DNA of 64,000 bases from Pedobacter sp. N36a (GTDB lineage Bacteria > Bacteroidota > Bacteroidia > Sphingobacteriales > Sphingobacteriaceae), in NCBI RefSeq assembly GCF_014472395.1, contig NZ_JACSZW010000003.1:434001-498000 (forward strand), written 5' to 3'. A program made the position numbers and the translations under genes. Positions 8,971-17,669 of this stretch are shown in pieces. Each line of letters opens with the position of its first letter. The stretch's first letter is position 1. The notes beneath the pieces were generated by a model. It saw only the letters and a list, made by a program, of their open reading frames with translations. It was not told the DNA's origin and searched no databases.

Positions 8971-9225
8971 ATGGAAAGACAATTAAGAAAAACAAGAACC
9001 GGGTTGGTAGTAAGCAACAAAATGGATAAGTCTGTTGTTGTAGCGGTTGAACGTAAAGTGAAACACCCGATCTATGGTAAGTTTGTTAAAAAAACTACCA
9101 AATTTATGGCTCATGACGAGAAAAACGATTGCGGTATTGGTGATACAGTACTGATCATGGAGACTCGTCCGCTGAGTAAGAATAAGAACTGGAGATTAGT
9201 GGAAATTTTAGAAAGAGCTAAATAA
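8971..9225 (+). CDS. rpsQ: 30S ribosomal protein S17 (uS17)
   Basis: S17 is a primary 16S rRNA-binding OB-fold protein in the 30S body. The 84 residues begin [20 protein letters not shown] and contain the conserved [20 protein letters not shown] and [18 protein letters not shown] segments. One nt separates its stop from the rplN ATG. Confidence 0.98.
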   Translation: MERQLRKTRTGLVVSNKMDKSVVVAVERKVKHPIYGKFVKKTTKFMAHDEKNDCGIGDTVLIMETRPLSKNKNWRLVEILERAK

Positions 9226-9226
9226 C

Positions 9227-9595
9227 ATGGTACAACAGGAATCAAGATTAAACGTAGCCGACAATAGCGGCGCTAAAGAAGTATTGGTTATCCGTGTGCT
9301 TGGTGGTACTGGAAAGAGATACGCTTCTATTGGTGACAAAATCGTTGTAACCGTTAAAAGCGCGTTGCCTTCTGGTAACATCAAGAAAGGAACAGTTTCT
9401 AAAGCAGTAGTTGTAAGAACGAGAAAAGAGATCAGACGTAAAGATGGTTCTTACATCCGTTTCGACGACAATGCAGCAGTATTATTAAATGCACAAGATG
9501 AGCCGCGTGGTACACGTATTTTCGGCCCGGTAGCAAGAGAACTGCGTGAAAAACAATTCATGAAAATTGTGTCATTAGCACCGGAGGTATTATAA
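9227..9595 (+). CDS. rplN: 50S ribosomal protein L14 (uL14)
   Basis: L14 forms intersubunit bridges and binds the silencing factor RsfS. The 122-residue, standard-length protein begins [19 protein letters not shown] and has the conserved [20 protein letters not shown] and [14 protein letters not shown] motifs. One nt separates it from rplX, and the pair is probably coupled. Confidence 0.98.
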   Translation: MVQQESRLNVADNSGAKEVLVIRVLGGTGKRYASIGDKIVVTVKSALPSGNIKKGTVSKAVVVRTRKEIRRKDGSYIRFDDNAAVLLNAQDEPRGTRIFGPVARELREKQFMKIVSLAPEVL

Positions 9596-9596
9596 A

Positions 9597-9935
9597 ATGA
9601 AAAATAAAGTAACTACACCAAAGATTAAAATCCGTAAAGGAGATTTAGTAAAGGTAATCGCTGGCGATTCAAGAGGCCAACAAGGCACAGTGCTTTCTGT
9701 ATTAATTACTAAAAGTAGAATTCTTGTAGAAGGTGTGAACCTTGTATCAAAACATACAAAACCAAATGCTGCTAATCCAAACGGAGGTATCATTAAAAAA
9801 GAGGCTGCTCTTCATATTTCTAACGTGGCATTAGTTGATCCTAAAACAGGTGCAACTACTCGCGTTGGCAGAAAGCTTAATGCTGATGGGAAATTAGTTA
9901 GGGTTAGTAAAAAATCAGGAGAGGAGATCAAATAA
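9597..9935 (+). CDS. rplX: 50S ribosomal protein L24 (uL24)
   Basis: L24 initiates 50S assembly and lies near the tunnel exit. The 112-residue product has an N-terminal KOW motif ([20 protein letters not shown], about residues 10-29) and the [19 protein letters not shown] segment. Its last base overlaps the rplE ATG (AATAATG), a coupled arrangement. Confidence 0.97.
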   Translation: MKNKVTTPKIKIRKGDLVKVIAGDSRGQQGTVLSVLITKSRILVEGVNLVSKHTKPNAANPNGGIIKKEAALHISNVALVDPKTGATTRVGRKLNADGKLVRVSKKSGEEIK

Positions 9936-10504
9936 TGACTTACGTACCAAGATTAAAAAGTAAATATAAAGAGGAAATCGTAGCTGCACTTAAAGATAAG
10001 TTCAACTATAAGAGCGTTATGCAAGTTCCTAAGTTAGAGAAAATCGCGATCAACCAAGGTGTTGGACGTTTCTCTGTAACTGATAAGAAGATCATGGACT
10101 CCTCTATTTTAGAGATGAGCACAATCGCTGGTCAGCAAGCAGTAGGCGCTAAGTCTAAAAAAGATATCTCAAACTTTAAATTGCGTAAAGGTATGCCAGT
10201 AGGTGTACGTGTTACTTTACGTGACAACAACATGTATGAGTTTTTAGATCGTTTAATTTCTGTAGCTTTACCTCGTATCCGTGATTTCAAAGGTATCAAT
10301 GATAAAGGTTTTGATGGAAAAGGTAACTACACATTAGGAGTTACTGAGCAAATCATTTTCCCAGAGATCAACATCGACAAAATCAGCAAGATTTTAGGTA
10401 TGGATATTACATTTGTTACTAGTGCTACTACTGATGTTGAAGCATTAGAACTTTTAAAACAATTCGGATTACCATTTAAAAACCAAAATAACACAAATTC
10501 ATAA
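9935..10504 (+). CDS. rplE: 50S ribosomal protein L5 (uL5)
   Basis: L5 binds 5S rRNA in the central protuberance and contacts the P-site tRNA. The 189-residue protein contains [14 protein letters not shown], the [20 protein letters not shown] segment and [18 protein letters not shown]. It overlaps rpsN by one base (TAATG). Confidence 0.98.
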   Translation: MTYVPRLKSKYKEEIVAALKDKFNYKSVMQVPKLEKIAINQGVGRFSVTDKKIMDSSILEMSTIAGQQAVGAKSKKDISNFKLRKGMPVGVRVTLRDNNMYEFLDRLISVALPRIRDFKGINDKGFDGKGNYTLGVTEQIIFPEINIDKISKILGMDITFVTSATTDVEALELLKQFGLPFKNQNNTNS

Positions 10505-10773
10505 TGGCAAAAGAAGGTGTAAAAGCTCGCGAAATTAAGCGCCAAAAATTGGTAGCTAAGTATGCTGACAAACGTGCAGAACTTAAAGCTGCTGGTGATT
10601 ATGAAGGATTAGATAAGTTACCAAAAAACTCATCTGCAGTACGTTTACACAATCGTTGTAAATTAACTGGACGTCCTCGTGGTTACATGCGTACTTTCGG
10701 TATATCAAGGGTATTGTTCCGTGATATGGCATTAGCAGGTAAAATCCCTGGAGTAAGAAAAGCAAGCTGGTAA
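10504..10773 (+). CDS. rpsN: 30S ribosomal protein S14, zinc-independent form (uS14)
   Basis: S14 is a late-assembling 30S head protein. This 89-residue product is the long form. It has only one cysteine ([20 protein letters not shown]) and lacks the paired CxxC zinc ribbon of the short form. An AAGCTG/CAGCTT hairpin overlaps the stop codon at 10764-10781. A 114-nt gap then precedes rpsH. Confidence 0.97.
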   Translation: MAKEGVKAREIKRQKLVAKYADKRAELKAAGDYEGLDKLPKNSSAVRLHNRCKLTGRPRGYMRTFGISRVLFRDMALAGKIPGVRKASW

Positions 10774-10887
10774 AACAGCTTTCTTTATGCTAAGGGCTCA
10801 GACCCGCGGCTAGAAACAAAAAAATTAACCGATGGAAGGTCGTCCCGAATGAAATAGGAAGGAAACCACCGTCACAATTAAATAAAA
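10774..10887 (+). promoter_or_regulatory. Long rpsN-rpsH spacer with possible weak structure
   Basis: This is one of the longest spacers in the operon. It begins inside the hairpin AAGCTG (10764-10769) / CAGCTT (10776-10781) and then holds only weak pairing options such as GGG(N6)CCC around 10795-10806. I see no promoter match. In E. coli the S8 repression site lies near the rplE start, so an S8 target here is possible but unproven. Confidence 0.25.
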
Positions 10888-11286
10888 ATGAATACAGATC
10901 CAATAGCAGATTACCTTACAAGAGTAAGAAATGCCATCAAGGCAAATCACAGAATTGTAGAAATTCCTGCATCAAATCTTAAAAAAGAAATTACTAAAGT
11001 TCTTTTTGACAAAGGTTACATTGCTAACTACAAGTTTGAAGATACTACGGTTCAAGGAACAATTAAAATCGCTTTGAAATATAATGCGATCACTAAAATT
11101 CCTGCAATCCGTACATTAACCCGTATCAGCAAACCAGGTTTAAGGCAATATGCCGGCGTAGAAAATATGCCAAGAGTATTAAACGGTTTAGGTATTGCCA
11201 TCTTGTCTACATCTAAAGGTGTAATGACAGATAAAGAAGCAGCCAAACTGAACATTGGTGGCGAAGTTTTGTGTCACGTTTATTAA
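10888..11286 (+). CDS. rpsH: 30S ribosomal protein S8 (uS8)
   Basis: S8 is a primary binder of 16S rRNA helix 21 and the autogenous repressor of the spc operon in E. coli. The 132-residue protein starts NTDPIADYLTRVRNAIKANH after Met and ends with the ATMTDKEA-like STSKGVMTDKEAAKLNIGGE motif. It is preceded by a 114-nt spacer and followed 18 nt later by rplF. Confidence 0.98.
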   Translation: MNTDPIADYLTRVRNAIKANHRIVEIPASNLKKEITKVLFDKGYIANYKFEDTTVQGTIKIALKYNAITKIPAIRTLTRISKPGLRQYAGVENMPRVLNGLGIAILSTSKGVMTDKEAAKLNIGGEVLCHVY

Positions 11287-11290
11287 TTAA

Positions 11291-11296
11291 AGGAGG
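11291..11296 (+). promoter_or_regulatory. Strong Shine-Dalgarno before rplF
   Basis: A perfect AGGAGG sits eight nt before the rplF ATG. Most starts in this cluster show little or no Shine-Dalgarno, as usual in Bacteroidota, so this is an exception. Confidence 0.6.
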
Positions 11297-11304
11297 ATAA
11301 CAAA

Positions 11305-11862
11305 ATGTCAAGAATAGGAAAAGCCCCAATTAATGTACCTTCAGGTGTAACAATTACTGTATCTAACGATAACGTAGTAACTGTTAAAGGACCAAAAGGA
11401 GAATTGACTCAAGCAGTTGATTCTGATATCACTGTAAGTCAGGAAGATGGCGTAGTTACTGTAACTCGTCCCTCAGAGCAGAAAAGACACAAAGCTTTAC
11501 ACGGTTTATATCGTTCATTGCTAAACAATATGGTTGTTGGTGTTACAGAAGGATATAAAATTTCTCAGGAATTAGTAGGTGTTGGTTACCGTGCGACAAA
11601 CACAGGAAACACTTTAGACTTAGTTCTGGGTTATTCTCACCACTATGTATTCCAATTGCCGGAAGAAATTAAAGTAACAACTACCTCAGAAAAAGGTCAG
11701 ACTCCTAAAATCATTTTAGAAAGTATTGACAAACAATTGATTGGTCAAGTAGCAGCAAAAATCCGCTCGTTACGTACTCCTGAGCCATATAAAGGTAAAG
11801 GTATCAAGTTTGTAGGTGAAGTGTTAAGAAGAAAAGCAGGTAAATCAGCTTCTAAAAAATAA
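11305..11862 (+). CDS. rplF: 50S ribosomal protein L6 (uL6)
   Basis: L6 sits at the base of the L7/L12 stalk near the GTPase centre. The 185-residue protein has the duplicated L6 fold. It begins [17 protein letters not shown] and ends with [19 protein letters not shown], the conserved signature. It has an unusually good ribosome-binding site. rplR follows after five nt. Confidence 0.98.
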   Translation: MSRIGKAPINVPSGVTITVSNDNVVTVKGPKGELTQAVDSDITVSQEDGVVTVTRPSEQKRHKALHGLYRSLLNNMVVGVTEGYKISQELVGVGYRATNTGNTLDLVLGYSHHYVFQLPEEIKVTTTSEKGQTPKIILESIDKQLIGQVAAKIRSLRTPEPYKGKGIKFVGEVLRRKAGKSASKK

Positions 11863-11867
11863 TCAAA

Positions 11868-12221
11868 ATGGCAGGAAAAAAATTATCTCGTAGAGATCGT
11901 ATAAAAAAGGGAATCAGAAAAAGATTAACAGGTTCTGAAAGCCGTCCACGTCTATCGGTATATAGAAGCAATAAAGGAATTTATGCTCAAATCATTAACG
12001 ACGTAACCGGTAATACAATTGTATCAGCTTCGTCTTTATCAAAAGACTTTTCTGGAACTGGAAACAAATCTGAACAATCAGTAGCTGTTGGTAAATTAGT
12101 AGCTGAAAAAGCTATTGCAGCTGGGATTAAAGAAGTAGTTTTCGACAGAAATGGTTATTTGTACCATGGACGTGTTAAATCGTTGGCAGAAGGTGCTCGC
12201 GAAGCTGGTTTAGTATTTTAA
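11868..12221 (+). CDS. rplR: 50S ribosomal protein L18 (uL18)
   Basis: L18 binds 5S rRNA and links it to the 50S subunit. The 117 residues are standard, with [20 protein letters not shown] and the C-terminal [20 protein letters not shown] signature. It lies 17 nt before rpsE. Confidence 0.98.
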   Translation: MAGKKLSRRDRIKKGIRKRLTGSESRPRLSVYRSNKGIYAQIINDVTGNTIVSASSLSKDFSGTGNKSEQSVAVGKLVAEKAIAAGIKEVVFDRNGYLYHGRVKSLAEGAREAGLVF

Positions 12222-12238
12222 TCTGAAAATAGGTAAGA

Positions 12239-12757
12239 ATGTCAACTATCAATATAAAAAGAGTAAAGACTAGCGAGATCGAATTAAAAGATCGTTTAGT
12301 TAGCATACAACGTGTTGCCAAAGTAACCAAAGGTGGACGTACTTTCAGCTTCTCAGCCATCGTGGTTGTTGGAGATGAAAACGGAATTGTAGGTTATGGA
12401 TTAGGTAAAGCAAAAGAGGTAACTGAAGCGATTGCTAAAGGTATCGATGATGCTAAAAAGAACTTGGTAAAAGTTCCTCTATTGAACGGTACTGTTCCTC
12501 ATGAGCAAATCGGTAAATTCTCTGGTGGTTTTGTTTTAATCAAACCAGCAGCAGTAGGTACAGGTGTTATTGCAGGTGGTGCAATGCGTGCAGTATTAGA
12601 GAGTGCCGGTGTACACAACGTATTGGCGAAGTCTAAAGGTTCATCAAATCCTCACAACGTGGTAAAAGCAACAGTAGATGCTTTAACTAAAATGCGTGAT
12701 GCTTATACCATCGCTCAGCAACGTGGTATTGATTTAAATAAAGTTTTTAACGGATAA
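12239..12757 (+). CDS. rpsE: 30S ribosomal protein S5 (uS5)
   Basis: S5 contributes to decoding fidelity and the mRNA entry tunnel. The 172-residue protein has the double-stranded RNA-binding-like N-domain with [19 protein letters not shown] (about residues 42-60). The C-domain includes [20 protein letters not shown]. Four nt separate it from rpmD. Confidence 0.98.
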   Translation: MSTINIKRVKTSEIELKDRLVSIQRVAKVTKGGRTFSFSAIVVVGDENGIVGYGLGKAKEVTEAIAKGIDDAKKNLVKVPLLNGTVPHEQIGKFSGGFVLIKPAAVGTGVIAGGAMRAVLESAGVHNVLAKSKGSSNPHNVVKATVDALTKMRDAYTIAQQRGIDLNKVFNG

Positions 12758-12761
12758 TATT

Positions 12762-12941
12762 ATGGCTAAGATCAAAATAACCCAGGTAAAAAGCATTATC
12801 GATAGAAGCGAACGCCAAAAAAGAACGATGAAAGCATTAGGTTTAACTAAAATGAACCAAAGTGTTGAAGTGGAAGCTAACGCTGCCATCATCGGAATGG
12901 TGAGAAAAGTGAATCACTTAGTTGCTATAGAGAGTATATAA
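12762..12941 (+). CDS. rpmD: 50S ribosomal protein L30 (uL30)
   Basis: This short gene starts MAKIKITQVKSIIDRS and encodes 59 residues, the normal size for bacterial L30. The AKIKITQVKS start and the TMKALGLTKMNQSVEV core match the family. It lies in the expected place between rpsE and rplO. Its TAA ends 3 nt before the left arm of the inverted repeat that carries the internal promoter. Confidence 0.96.
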   Translation: MAKIKITQVKSIIDRSERQKRTMKALGLTKMNQSVEVEANAAIIGMVRKVNHLVAIESI

Positions 12942-12944
12942 ATT

Positions 12945-12993
12945 TTTAAAGGTTGTAAATGTGGTTTATATAATTACATTTGCAACCTTTAAA
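12945..12993 (+). promoter_or_regulatory. 17-bp inverted repeat containing an internal promoter
   Basis: The arms at 12945-12961 and 12977-12993 are complementary over 17 positions (one G-U in RNA) with a 15-nt loop. The same segment contains a -33 TTG (12953-12955) and a -7 TACATTTG (12975-12982) with exactly 19 nt between them. It may act as a hairpin that attenuates upstream transcription, as a dyad operator, or as both. It supplies an independent promoter for rplO-secY-map. Confidence 0.65.
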
Positions 12994-13004
12994 TATGTTT
13001 AACC

Positions 13005-13036
13005 GTTGTCCCTGATTAGTGAAAGCGAAGGGCAAC
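13005..13036 (+). promoter_or_regulatory. rplO leader hairpin
   Basis: GTTG (13005-13008) plus CCCT (13010-13013) pair with AGGGCAAC (13029-13036) around one bulged T. This sits 14 nt upstream of the rplO ATG and downstream of the predicted internal start site. It resembles the rplC arrangement of promoter followed by a leader hairpin. Confidence 0.45.
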
Positions 13037-13050
13037 ATAAGTTTCAAAAA

Positions 13051-13497
13051 ATGAACTTAAGTAATCTGAAACCTGCAAAAGGTTCTACAAAGAATGTTAA
13101 GAGAATTGGTCGTGGTACCGGTTCTGGACGTGGCGGAACATCGACACGTGGTCACAAAGGTGCTGGATCTCGTTCTGGTCACAAAACCAAAATCGGTTTT
13201 GAAGGTGGTCAAATGCCATTACAACGTCGCGTACCTAAGGTTGGTTTCAAACCTATTAACCGTGTAGAGTACGTAAGTGTAAACTTAGACGTAATTCAAG
13301 CATTAGCTGAGAAATTTAATCTAACTACAATTGATTTTGCTACATTGCAAGACCATGGTTTAGCTCACAAAAATGACCTGGTAAAAGTACTAGGCCGTGG
13401 TGAAGTTAAATCTAAGTTAGAAGTGAAAGCTCATGCTTTTTCTGCTACCGCACAACAAGCTATTGAGGCTGTTGGAGGCTCAATCGAAAAATTGTAA
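13051..13497 (+). CDS. rplO: 50S ribosomal protein L15 (uL15)
   Basis: L15 is a late-assembly 50S protein with a long glycine/arginine-rich N-terminal extension into rRNA. I chose ATG 13051 ([12 protein letters not shown]), which gives 148 residues and the family N-terminus. The in-frame extension from TTG 13006 would run through the leader hairpin. The conserved [20 protein letters not shown] is at about residues 22-41. A tandem 10-bp duplication (13491-13510) covers its stop. Confidence 0.97.
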   Translation: MNLSNLKPAKGSTKNVKRIGRGTGSGRGGTSTRGHKGAGSRSGHKTKIGFEGGQMPLQRRVPKVGFKPINRVEYVSVNLDVIQALAEKFNLTTIDFATLQDHGLAHKNDLVKVLGRGEVKSKLEVKAHAFSATAQQAIEAVGGSIEKL

Positions 13498-13510
13498 TTA
13501 ATTGTAATTA
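13491..13510. repeat. Tandem 10-bp duplication at the rplO stop
   Basis: ATTGTAATTA occurs twice back to back, at 13491-13500 and 13501-13510. The first copy contains the rplO stop, and the second ends one base before the secY ATG. It looks like a local slippage duplication. Confidence 0.8.
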
Positions 13511-14848
13511 ATGAAGAAGCTGTTTACTACTTTAAGTAATATTTGGAAAATTCAAGAATTGAAAGAGCGTATTGTATTTACGCTCATGATTCTTTTGGTT
13601 TATAGATTTGTATCTCATGTGGTGCTACCAGGTGTTGACGCAACTCTTTTAGGCAATAATGAAAAGTCTGGTCTTTTAGGTCTCTTGGATATGTTTGCCG
13701 GAGGTTCGTTTTCACGGGTATCTATCCTTGCCTTGGGTGTTATGCCTTATATTTCTGCCTCAATTGTAGTTCAGCTATTAGGTATTGCTGTTCCTTCATT
13801 CCAGAAAATGCAAAAGGAGGGTGAAAGTGGCAGGAAGAAACTAAATCAGATTACGCGTTATCTAACCGTAGCCATTACTGCTGTTCAAGCCGTTGGTTAT
13901 GTTAAAACACAAGTTCCTGTTGAAGCAATCGTTATTGATCATGCTTTGTTCTATGTGATGGCAACATTCGTGTTGGCAGCTGGTACACTGTTTGTGATGT
14001 GGTTGGGTGAGAAAATCACCGATAAAGGCATTGGAAATGGTATTTCATTAATCATTATGGTTGGTATTATTGCTAGATTGCCAATTGCTTTATACCAGGA
14101 GATTACTTCTAGGTTTGTTGGGGACGGTGGCTTAATTGCCCTTGTTCTTGAGATTGTGGCTTTATTTGCAGTAGTGATGTTTACCATCATGATTGTTCAG
14201 GGTGTACGTAAAGTGCCGGTTCAATATGCAAAAAGGATTGTTGGTAACAGACAGTTTGGTGGGGTAAGACAGTACATTCCTTTAAAAGTGAATGCTGCCG
14301 GTGTAATGCCGATCATCTTTGCTCAGGCATTGATGTTTATCCCTGGATTCATTCCTCAGTTCTTTCCTTCTTTACAGAACACCTGGTTGATTCAGTTCAG
14401 TGACTATACTTCATTAGCGTATAGCTTAACTTTTGGATTTTTAATTATTGCATTCACATTCTTTTATACTGCAATTACCGTTAACCCTACTCAAATGTCG
14501 GACGACATGAAGAAGAACGGTGGATTCATTCCTGGTATCAAACCAGGTTTGGCTACCTCAAGCTTCATAGATGATGTAATTTCGAAGATCACCTTCCCAG
14601 GTGCAGTTTTCCTAGCCATCATTGCTGTACTTCCTTCAGTAGCTGTTAAATTTGGTATCAAGTCAGAATTTGCCCATTTCTATGGTGGAACTTCTTTATT
14701 GATCCTGGTAGGTGTGGTATTGGATACATTGCAACAAATTGAAAGTTATTTGTTAATGCGTCATTATGATGGTTTAATGAAAACAGGTAGAGTTACCGGT
14801 CGCACAGGAATTCCTGCTGCAACCACAGGTAGCAACGCAGTGATCTAA
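13511..14848 (+). CDS. secY: Preprotein translocase subunit SecY
   Basis: SecY is the channel of the Sec translocon in the inner membrane. The 445-residue protein shows ten hydrophobic segments. Motifs include GGSFSRVSILALGVMPYISA (TM2 plug region), the cytoplasmic loop QKEGESGRKKLNQITRYL, and VKVNAAGVMPIIFAQALM-type sequence (LKVNAAGVMPIIFAQAL) near the middle. The usual spc-operon position holds, followed eight nt later by map. No adk lies between them, unlike in many other phyla. Confidence 0.98.
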   Translation: MKKLFTTLSNIWKIQELKERIVFTLMILLVYRFVSHVVLPGVDATLLGNNEKSGLLGLLDMFAGGSFSRVSILALGVMPYISASIVVQLLGIAVPSFQKMQKEGESGRKKLNQITRYLTVAITAVQAVGYVKTQVPVEAIVIDHALFYVMATFVLAAGTLFVMWLGEKITDKGIGNGISLIIMVGIIARLPIALYQEITSRFVGDGGLIALVLEIVALFAVVMFTIMIVQGVRKVPVQYAKRIVGNRQFGGVRQYIPLKVNAAGVMPIIFAQALMFIPGFIPQFFPSLQNTWLIQFSDYTSLAYSLTFGFLIIAFTFFYTAITVNPTQMSDDMKKNGGFIPGIKPGLATSSFIDDVISKITFPGAVFLAIIAVLPSVAVKFGIKSEFAHFYGGTSLLILVGVVLDTLQQIESYLLMRHYDGLMKTGRVTGRTGIPAATTGSNAVI

Positions 14849-14856
14849 AATATAGT

Positions 14857-15642
14857 ATGTCTAAGATCTATTACAAATCTCCAGAGGAGATCGAGTTAAT
14901 AAGAGAAAGTTCTTTACTTGTATCTAAAACTTTAGCTGAAGTAGCTAAGGTGATTGGTCCGGGCATCACTACAAAAAAATTGAATGACCTGGCTGAAACG
15001 TTTATCAAAGACCACGGAGCAATCCCAGCTTTTTTAAACTATAACGGCTTCCCGTATTCACTATGTATTTCGCCAAATGAGCAGGTTGTTCATGGCTTTC
15101 CAGGTGAATATGTGATACAGGAGGGAGACTTGATCTCTGTCGACTGTGGGGTCATTCTAAATAAATACTTTGGTGATTCAGCTTATACTTTCTCCATCGG
15201 GGAAATAGACGCGGAAAAACAGAAGTTAGTAGAGGTGACTAAGGAATGTTTAAGACTTGCCATAGAGAAGGCTGTCGTAGGATCAAGGATCGGAGATGTA
15301 GGCTATGCTGTACAGGCGCATGCGGAGGCGAATGGATTTGGTGTAGTGAAGGAATTAGTAGGTCACGGAGTTGGCGTTCAATTACATGAAAAACCTGAAG
15401 TACCAAATTATGGTAAACGCGGGATTGGAATTAAACTGGAAGAGGGAATGGTGATCGCTATAGAGCCTATGATCAATGCAGGTACAGCGGGTGTTAAGTT
15501 CTGGTCAGACGGCTGGACAGTAACCAGTAAGGACAATAGGCCATCAGCTCATTTTGAGCATACGGTGGCAGTTAAAAAGGGTAAGGCAGACGTTTTATCG
15601 ACTTTTTCAGTTATTGAAGAAGTTTTAAATAAAAAAAGGTAA
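14857..15642 (+). CDS. map: Methionine aminopeptidase type I
   Basis: This enzyme removes the N-terminal methionine from nascent proteins. The 261-residue pita-bread-fold protein carries the five metal ligands: the two aspartates of VDCGVILNKYFGDSAY (about residues 97-112), the histidine of GHGVGVQLHEKP, the glutamate of IEPMINAG, and the last glutamate in HFEHTVAV. It is co-transcribed with secY. A -7-like TAATTTTG (15662-15669) follows and may serve infA. Confidence 0.97.
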   Translation: MSKIYYKSPEEIELIRESSLLVSKTLAEVAKVIGPGITTKKLNDLAETFIKDHGAIPAFLNYNGFPYSLCISPNEQVVHGFPGEYVIQEGDLISVDCGVILNKYFGDSAYTFSIGEIDAEKQKLVEVTKECLRLAIEKAVVGSRIGDVGYAVQAHAEANGFGVVKELVGHGVGVQLHEKPEVPNYGKRGIGIKLEEGMVIAIEPMINAGTAGVKFWSDGWTVTSKDNRPSAHFEHTVAVKKGKADVLSTFSVIEEVLNKKR

Positions 15643-15713
15643 TTTATTAAATTTTTTTATTTAATTTTGCAACCCTGTTTAGTAGCAGCTAATTAAGTAA
15701 ATATCAATATTAT

Positions 15714-15932
15714 ATGGCTAAACAAGCCTCAATTGAACAAGACGGTGTAATAAGAGAAGCACTATCCAATGCCATGTTCCGAGTGGAACTAGAGAATGGT
15801 CATGAGATAATAGCTCATATTTCGGGTAAAATGAGGATGCACTACATCAAAATTTTACCTGGAGACAAAGTCAAATTAGAGATGTCGCCTTACGATTTAT
15901 CAAAAGGCAGGATTACTTATAGATATAAATAA
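15714..15932 (+). CDS. infA: Translation initiation factor IF-1
   Basis: IF-1 occupies the 30S A site during initiation. The 72-residue OB-fold protein begins [20 protein letters not shown] and ends [11 protein letters not shown], both family hallmarks. A TAnnTTTG box at 15662-15669, without a convincing -33 element, suggests a minor promoter within the map-infA gap. rpmJ starts one nt after the stop. Confidence 0.97.
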   Translation: MAKQASIEQDGVIREALSNAMFRVELENGHEIIAHISGKMRMHYIKILPGDKVKLEMSPYDLSKGRITYRYK

Positions 15933-15933
15933 A

Positions 15934-16050
15934 ATGAAAGTTAGGTCATCAATTAAAAAACGTAGCGCTGATTGCAAGATTATTCGTCGTAAAGGTAAAC
16001 TTTTCGTGATTAACAAGAAAAATCCAAAATATAAGCAACGTCAAGGTTAA
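15934..16050 (+). CDS. rpmJ: 50S ribosomal protein L36, degenerate zinc site (bL36)
   Basis: A 38-residue gene directly after infA begins [20 protein letters not shown]. Length and the KYKQRQG ending identify L36. The usual zinc ligands are Cys11, Cys14, Cys27 and His33. Here they read Ser11, Cys14, Asn27 and Tyr33, so only one ligand remains and zinc binding is unlikely. This is the zinc-free type, consistent with the zinc-independent S14 in the same operon. Confidence 0.95.
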   Translation: MKVRSSIKKRSADCKIIRRKGKLFVINKKNPKYKQRQG

Positions 16051-16131
16051 GAAATTATTGATTGTGATGAAGATTGAATGTACAGGATACTCAATCTCGT
16101 TCATTCAGTTAATCAAACATTTAGTACAAAT

Positions 16132-16509
16132 ATGGCAAGGATATCAGGTATTGATTTACCAAGAAACAAAAGAGGCGAAATTGGTCTAACATACATCTTC
16201 GGAGTAGGTAGATCAACTGCTCAACGTATTTTAACGGAAGCAGGTATCGATTTTAACAAGAAAGTACAGGATTGGTCTGACGATGAGTTATCGGCTATCC
16301 GTACCATCATCAACGACGGCGTAAAAGTAGAAGGTGCTTTACGTTCAGAAGTTCAGTTGAACATTAAACGTTTAATGGATATCGGTTGTTACCGTGGATT
16401 ACGTCACAGAAAAGGTTTGCCGGTACGTGGACAACGTACTAAGAACAACTCTCGTACACGTAAAGGCAAGAGAAAAACAGTTGCTAACAAGAAAAAAGCT
16501 ACTAAATAA
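16132..16509 (+). CDS. rpsM: 30S ribosomal protein S13 (uS13)
   Basis: S13 lies in the 30S head and contacts P-site tRNA and intersubunit bridges. I chose ATG 16132 ([20 protein letters not shown]), which gives 125 residues and matches the family start. The longer frame from 16078 adds 18 residues unlike S13. The C-terminal [20 protein letters not shown] tail is conserved. The leader (16051-16131) holds alternative short inverted repeats of 6 bp. Confidence 0.97.
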   Translation: MARISGIDLPRNKRGEIGLTYIFGVGRSTAQRILTEAGIDFNKKVQDWSDDELSAIRTIINDGVKVEGALRSEVQLNIKRLMDIGCYRGLRHRKGLPVRGQRTKNNSRTRKGKRKTVANKKKATK

Positions 16510-16530
16510 AATTAGTACTGAATAAGAATT

Positions 16531-16920
16531 ATGGCTAAGAGTAAAAAAGTTACCAAAAAGCGTATTGTTGTAATTGAGCCTGTTGGTCAGGCACACATCA
16601 ATGCTACTTTTAACAATATCATTGTTACTTTAACAAATAACAACGGTCAAACTATTTCATGGTCTTCTGCAGGTAAAATGGGATTCAAGGGTTCTAAAAA
16701 GAACACTCCTTATGCAGCAGGTCAAGCAGCATCTGATTGCGGTAAAGTAGCATTTGACTTAGGTCTTCGTAAAGTAGAAGTTTTTGTTAAAGGTCCAGGT
16801 TCAGGTCGTGAGTCAGCAATTAGAACATTGCAGATTTCAGGTATCGAAGTAACCTCTATCAAAGATATCACTCCGCTTCCGCACAACGGATGTCGTCCTC
16901 CTAAAAAGAGAAGAGTATAA
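16531..16920 (+). CDS. rpsK: 30S ribosomal protein S11 (uS11)
   Basis: S11 sits on the 30S platform near the Shine-Dalgarno cleft. The 129-residue product has the conserved [21 protein letters not shown] start, [20 protein letters not shown] and the [16 protein letters not shown]-terminus. It lies 21 nt after rpsM. Confidence 0.98.
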   Translation: MAKSKKVTKKRIVVIEPVGQAHINATFNNIIVTLTNNNGQTISWSSAGKMGFKGSKKNTPYAAGQAASDCGKVAFDLGLRKVEVFVKGPGSGRESAIRTLQISGIEVTSIKDITPLPHNGCRPPKKRRV

Positions 16921-16982
16921 TAATTAATTTTAAAGCTAAGAGTCTGTAGCTTAAGGCTGCACGATACTTTAAACAAAAAACA

Positions 16983-17591
16983 ATGGCAAGATATACAGGA
17001 CCAAAGTCCAAAATCGCCCGTAAATTCAGAGAGCCAATTTTCGGCCCTGATAAGGTATTAGATAGAAAAAATTATCCTCCTGGACAGCACGGTGCTTCCA
17101 AAAGAAGAGGAAAACAATCCGAGTACGCAGTACAGTTAATGGAAAAACAGAAAGTTAAATATACTTATGGTGTATTAGAACGTCAGTTCCGTAACTTATT
17201 CACCAAAGCATCTTCTCGTGAAGGTATCACAGGTGATAACTTATTGCAATTATTAGAAGCTCGTTTAGATAACACAGTATACAGATTAGGTATTGCTACA
17301 ACACGTTCAGCTGCCCGTCAGTTAGTTAGCCATAAACACGTAACAGTTAACGGTGAAGTAGTAAACATTCCTTCATATCAATTAAAAGCTGGTGATGTTG
17401 TTGCAGTTCGCGAAAAGTCTAAGACTTTAGAAGCGATTACTAATTCAGTAGCAGGCAGAGTAATCAATAAATTCAATTGGTTAGACTGGAATGCAAGTGA
17501 ATTGTCAGGTAAGTTCTTAACTTATCCTAACCGTGATGAGATCCCAGAAAATATCAAAGAGAACCTTATAATAGAGTTATACTCTAAGTAA
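16983..17591 (+). CDS. rpsD: 30S ribosomal protein S4 (uS4)
   Basis: S4 nucleates 16S 5'-domain assembly and represses the alpha operon in E. coli. The 202-residue protein is the cysteine-free form ([20 protein letters not shown]). The S4 RNA-binding domain is at about residues 93-155 ([20 protein letters not shown]). The upstream 62-nt gap contains AAGCT/AGCTT and GTAGC/GCTGC pairing options that could be a control site. Confidence 0.98.
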   Translation: MARYTGPKSKIARKFREPIFGPDKVLDRKNYPPGQHGASKRRGKQSEYAVQLMEKQKVKYTYGVLERQFRNLFTKASSREGITGDNLLQLLEARLDNTVYRLGIATTRSAARQLVSHKHVTVNGEVVNIPSYQLKAGDVVAVREKSKTLEAITNSVAGRVINKFNWLDWNASELSGKFLTYPNRDEIPENIKENLIIELYSK

Positions 17592-17599
17592 TATATTTA

Positions 17600-17624
17600 G
17601 TGAATTGCCTTTTGGGCAATTCAC
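17600..17624 (+). promoter_or_regulatory. 10-bp hairpin between rpsD and rpoA
   Basis: GTGAATTGCC (17600-17609) and GGCAATTCAC (17615-17624) form a perfect 10-bp stem with a 5-nt loop, followed by a weak T-rich stretch (TTTATTTCATT). It may be a partial terminator that lowers rpoA expression relative to the ribosomal proteins, or an mRNA-stability element. Confidence 0.55.
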
Positions 17625-17669
17625 TTTATTTCATTACATAATTTTAATAACGATCTAAAAACATTATAA

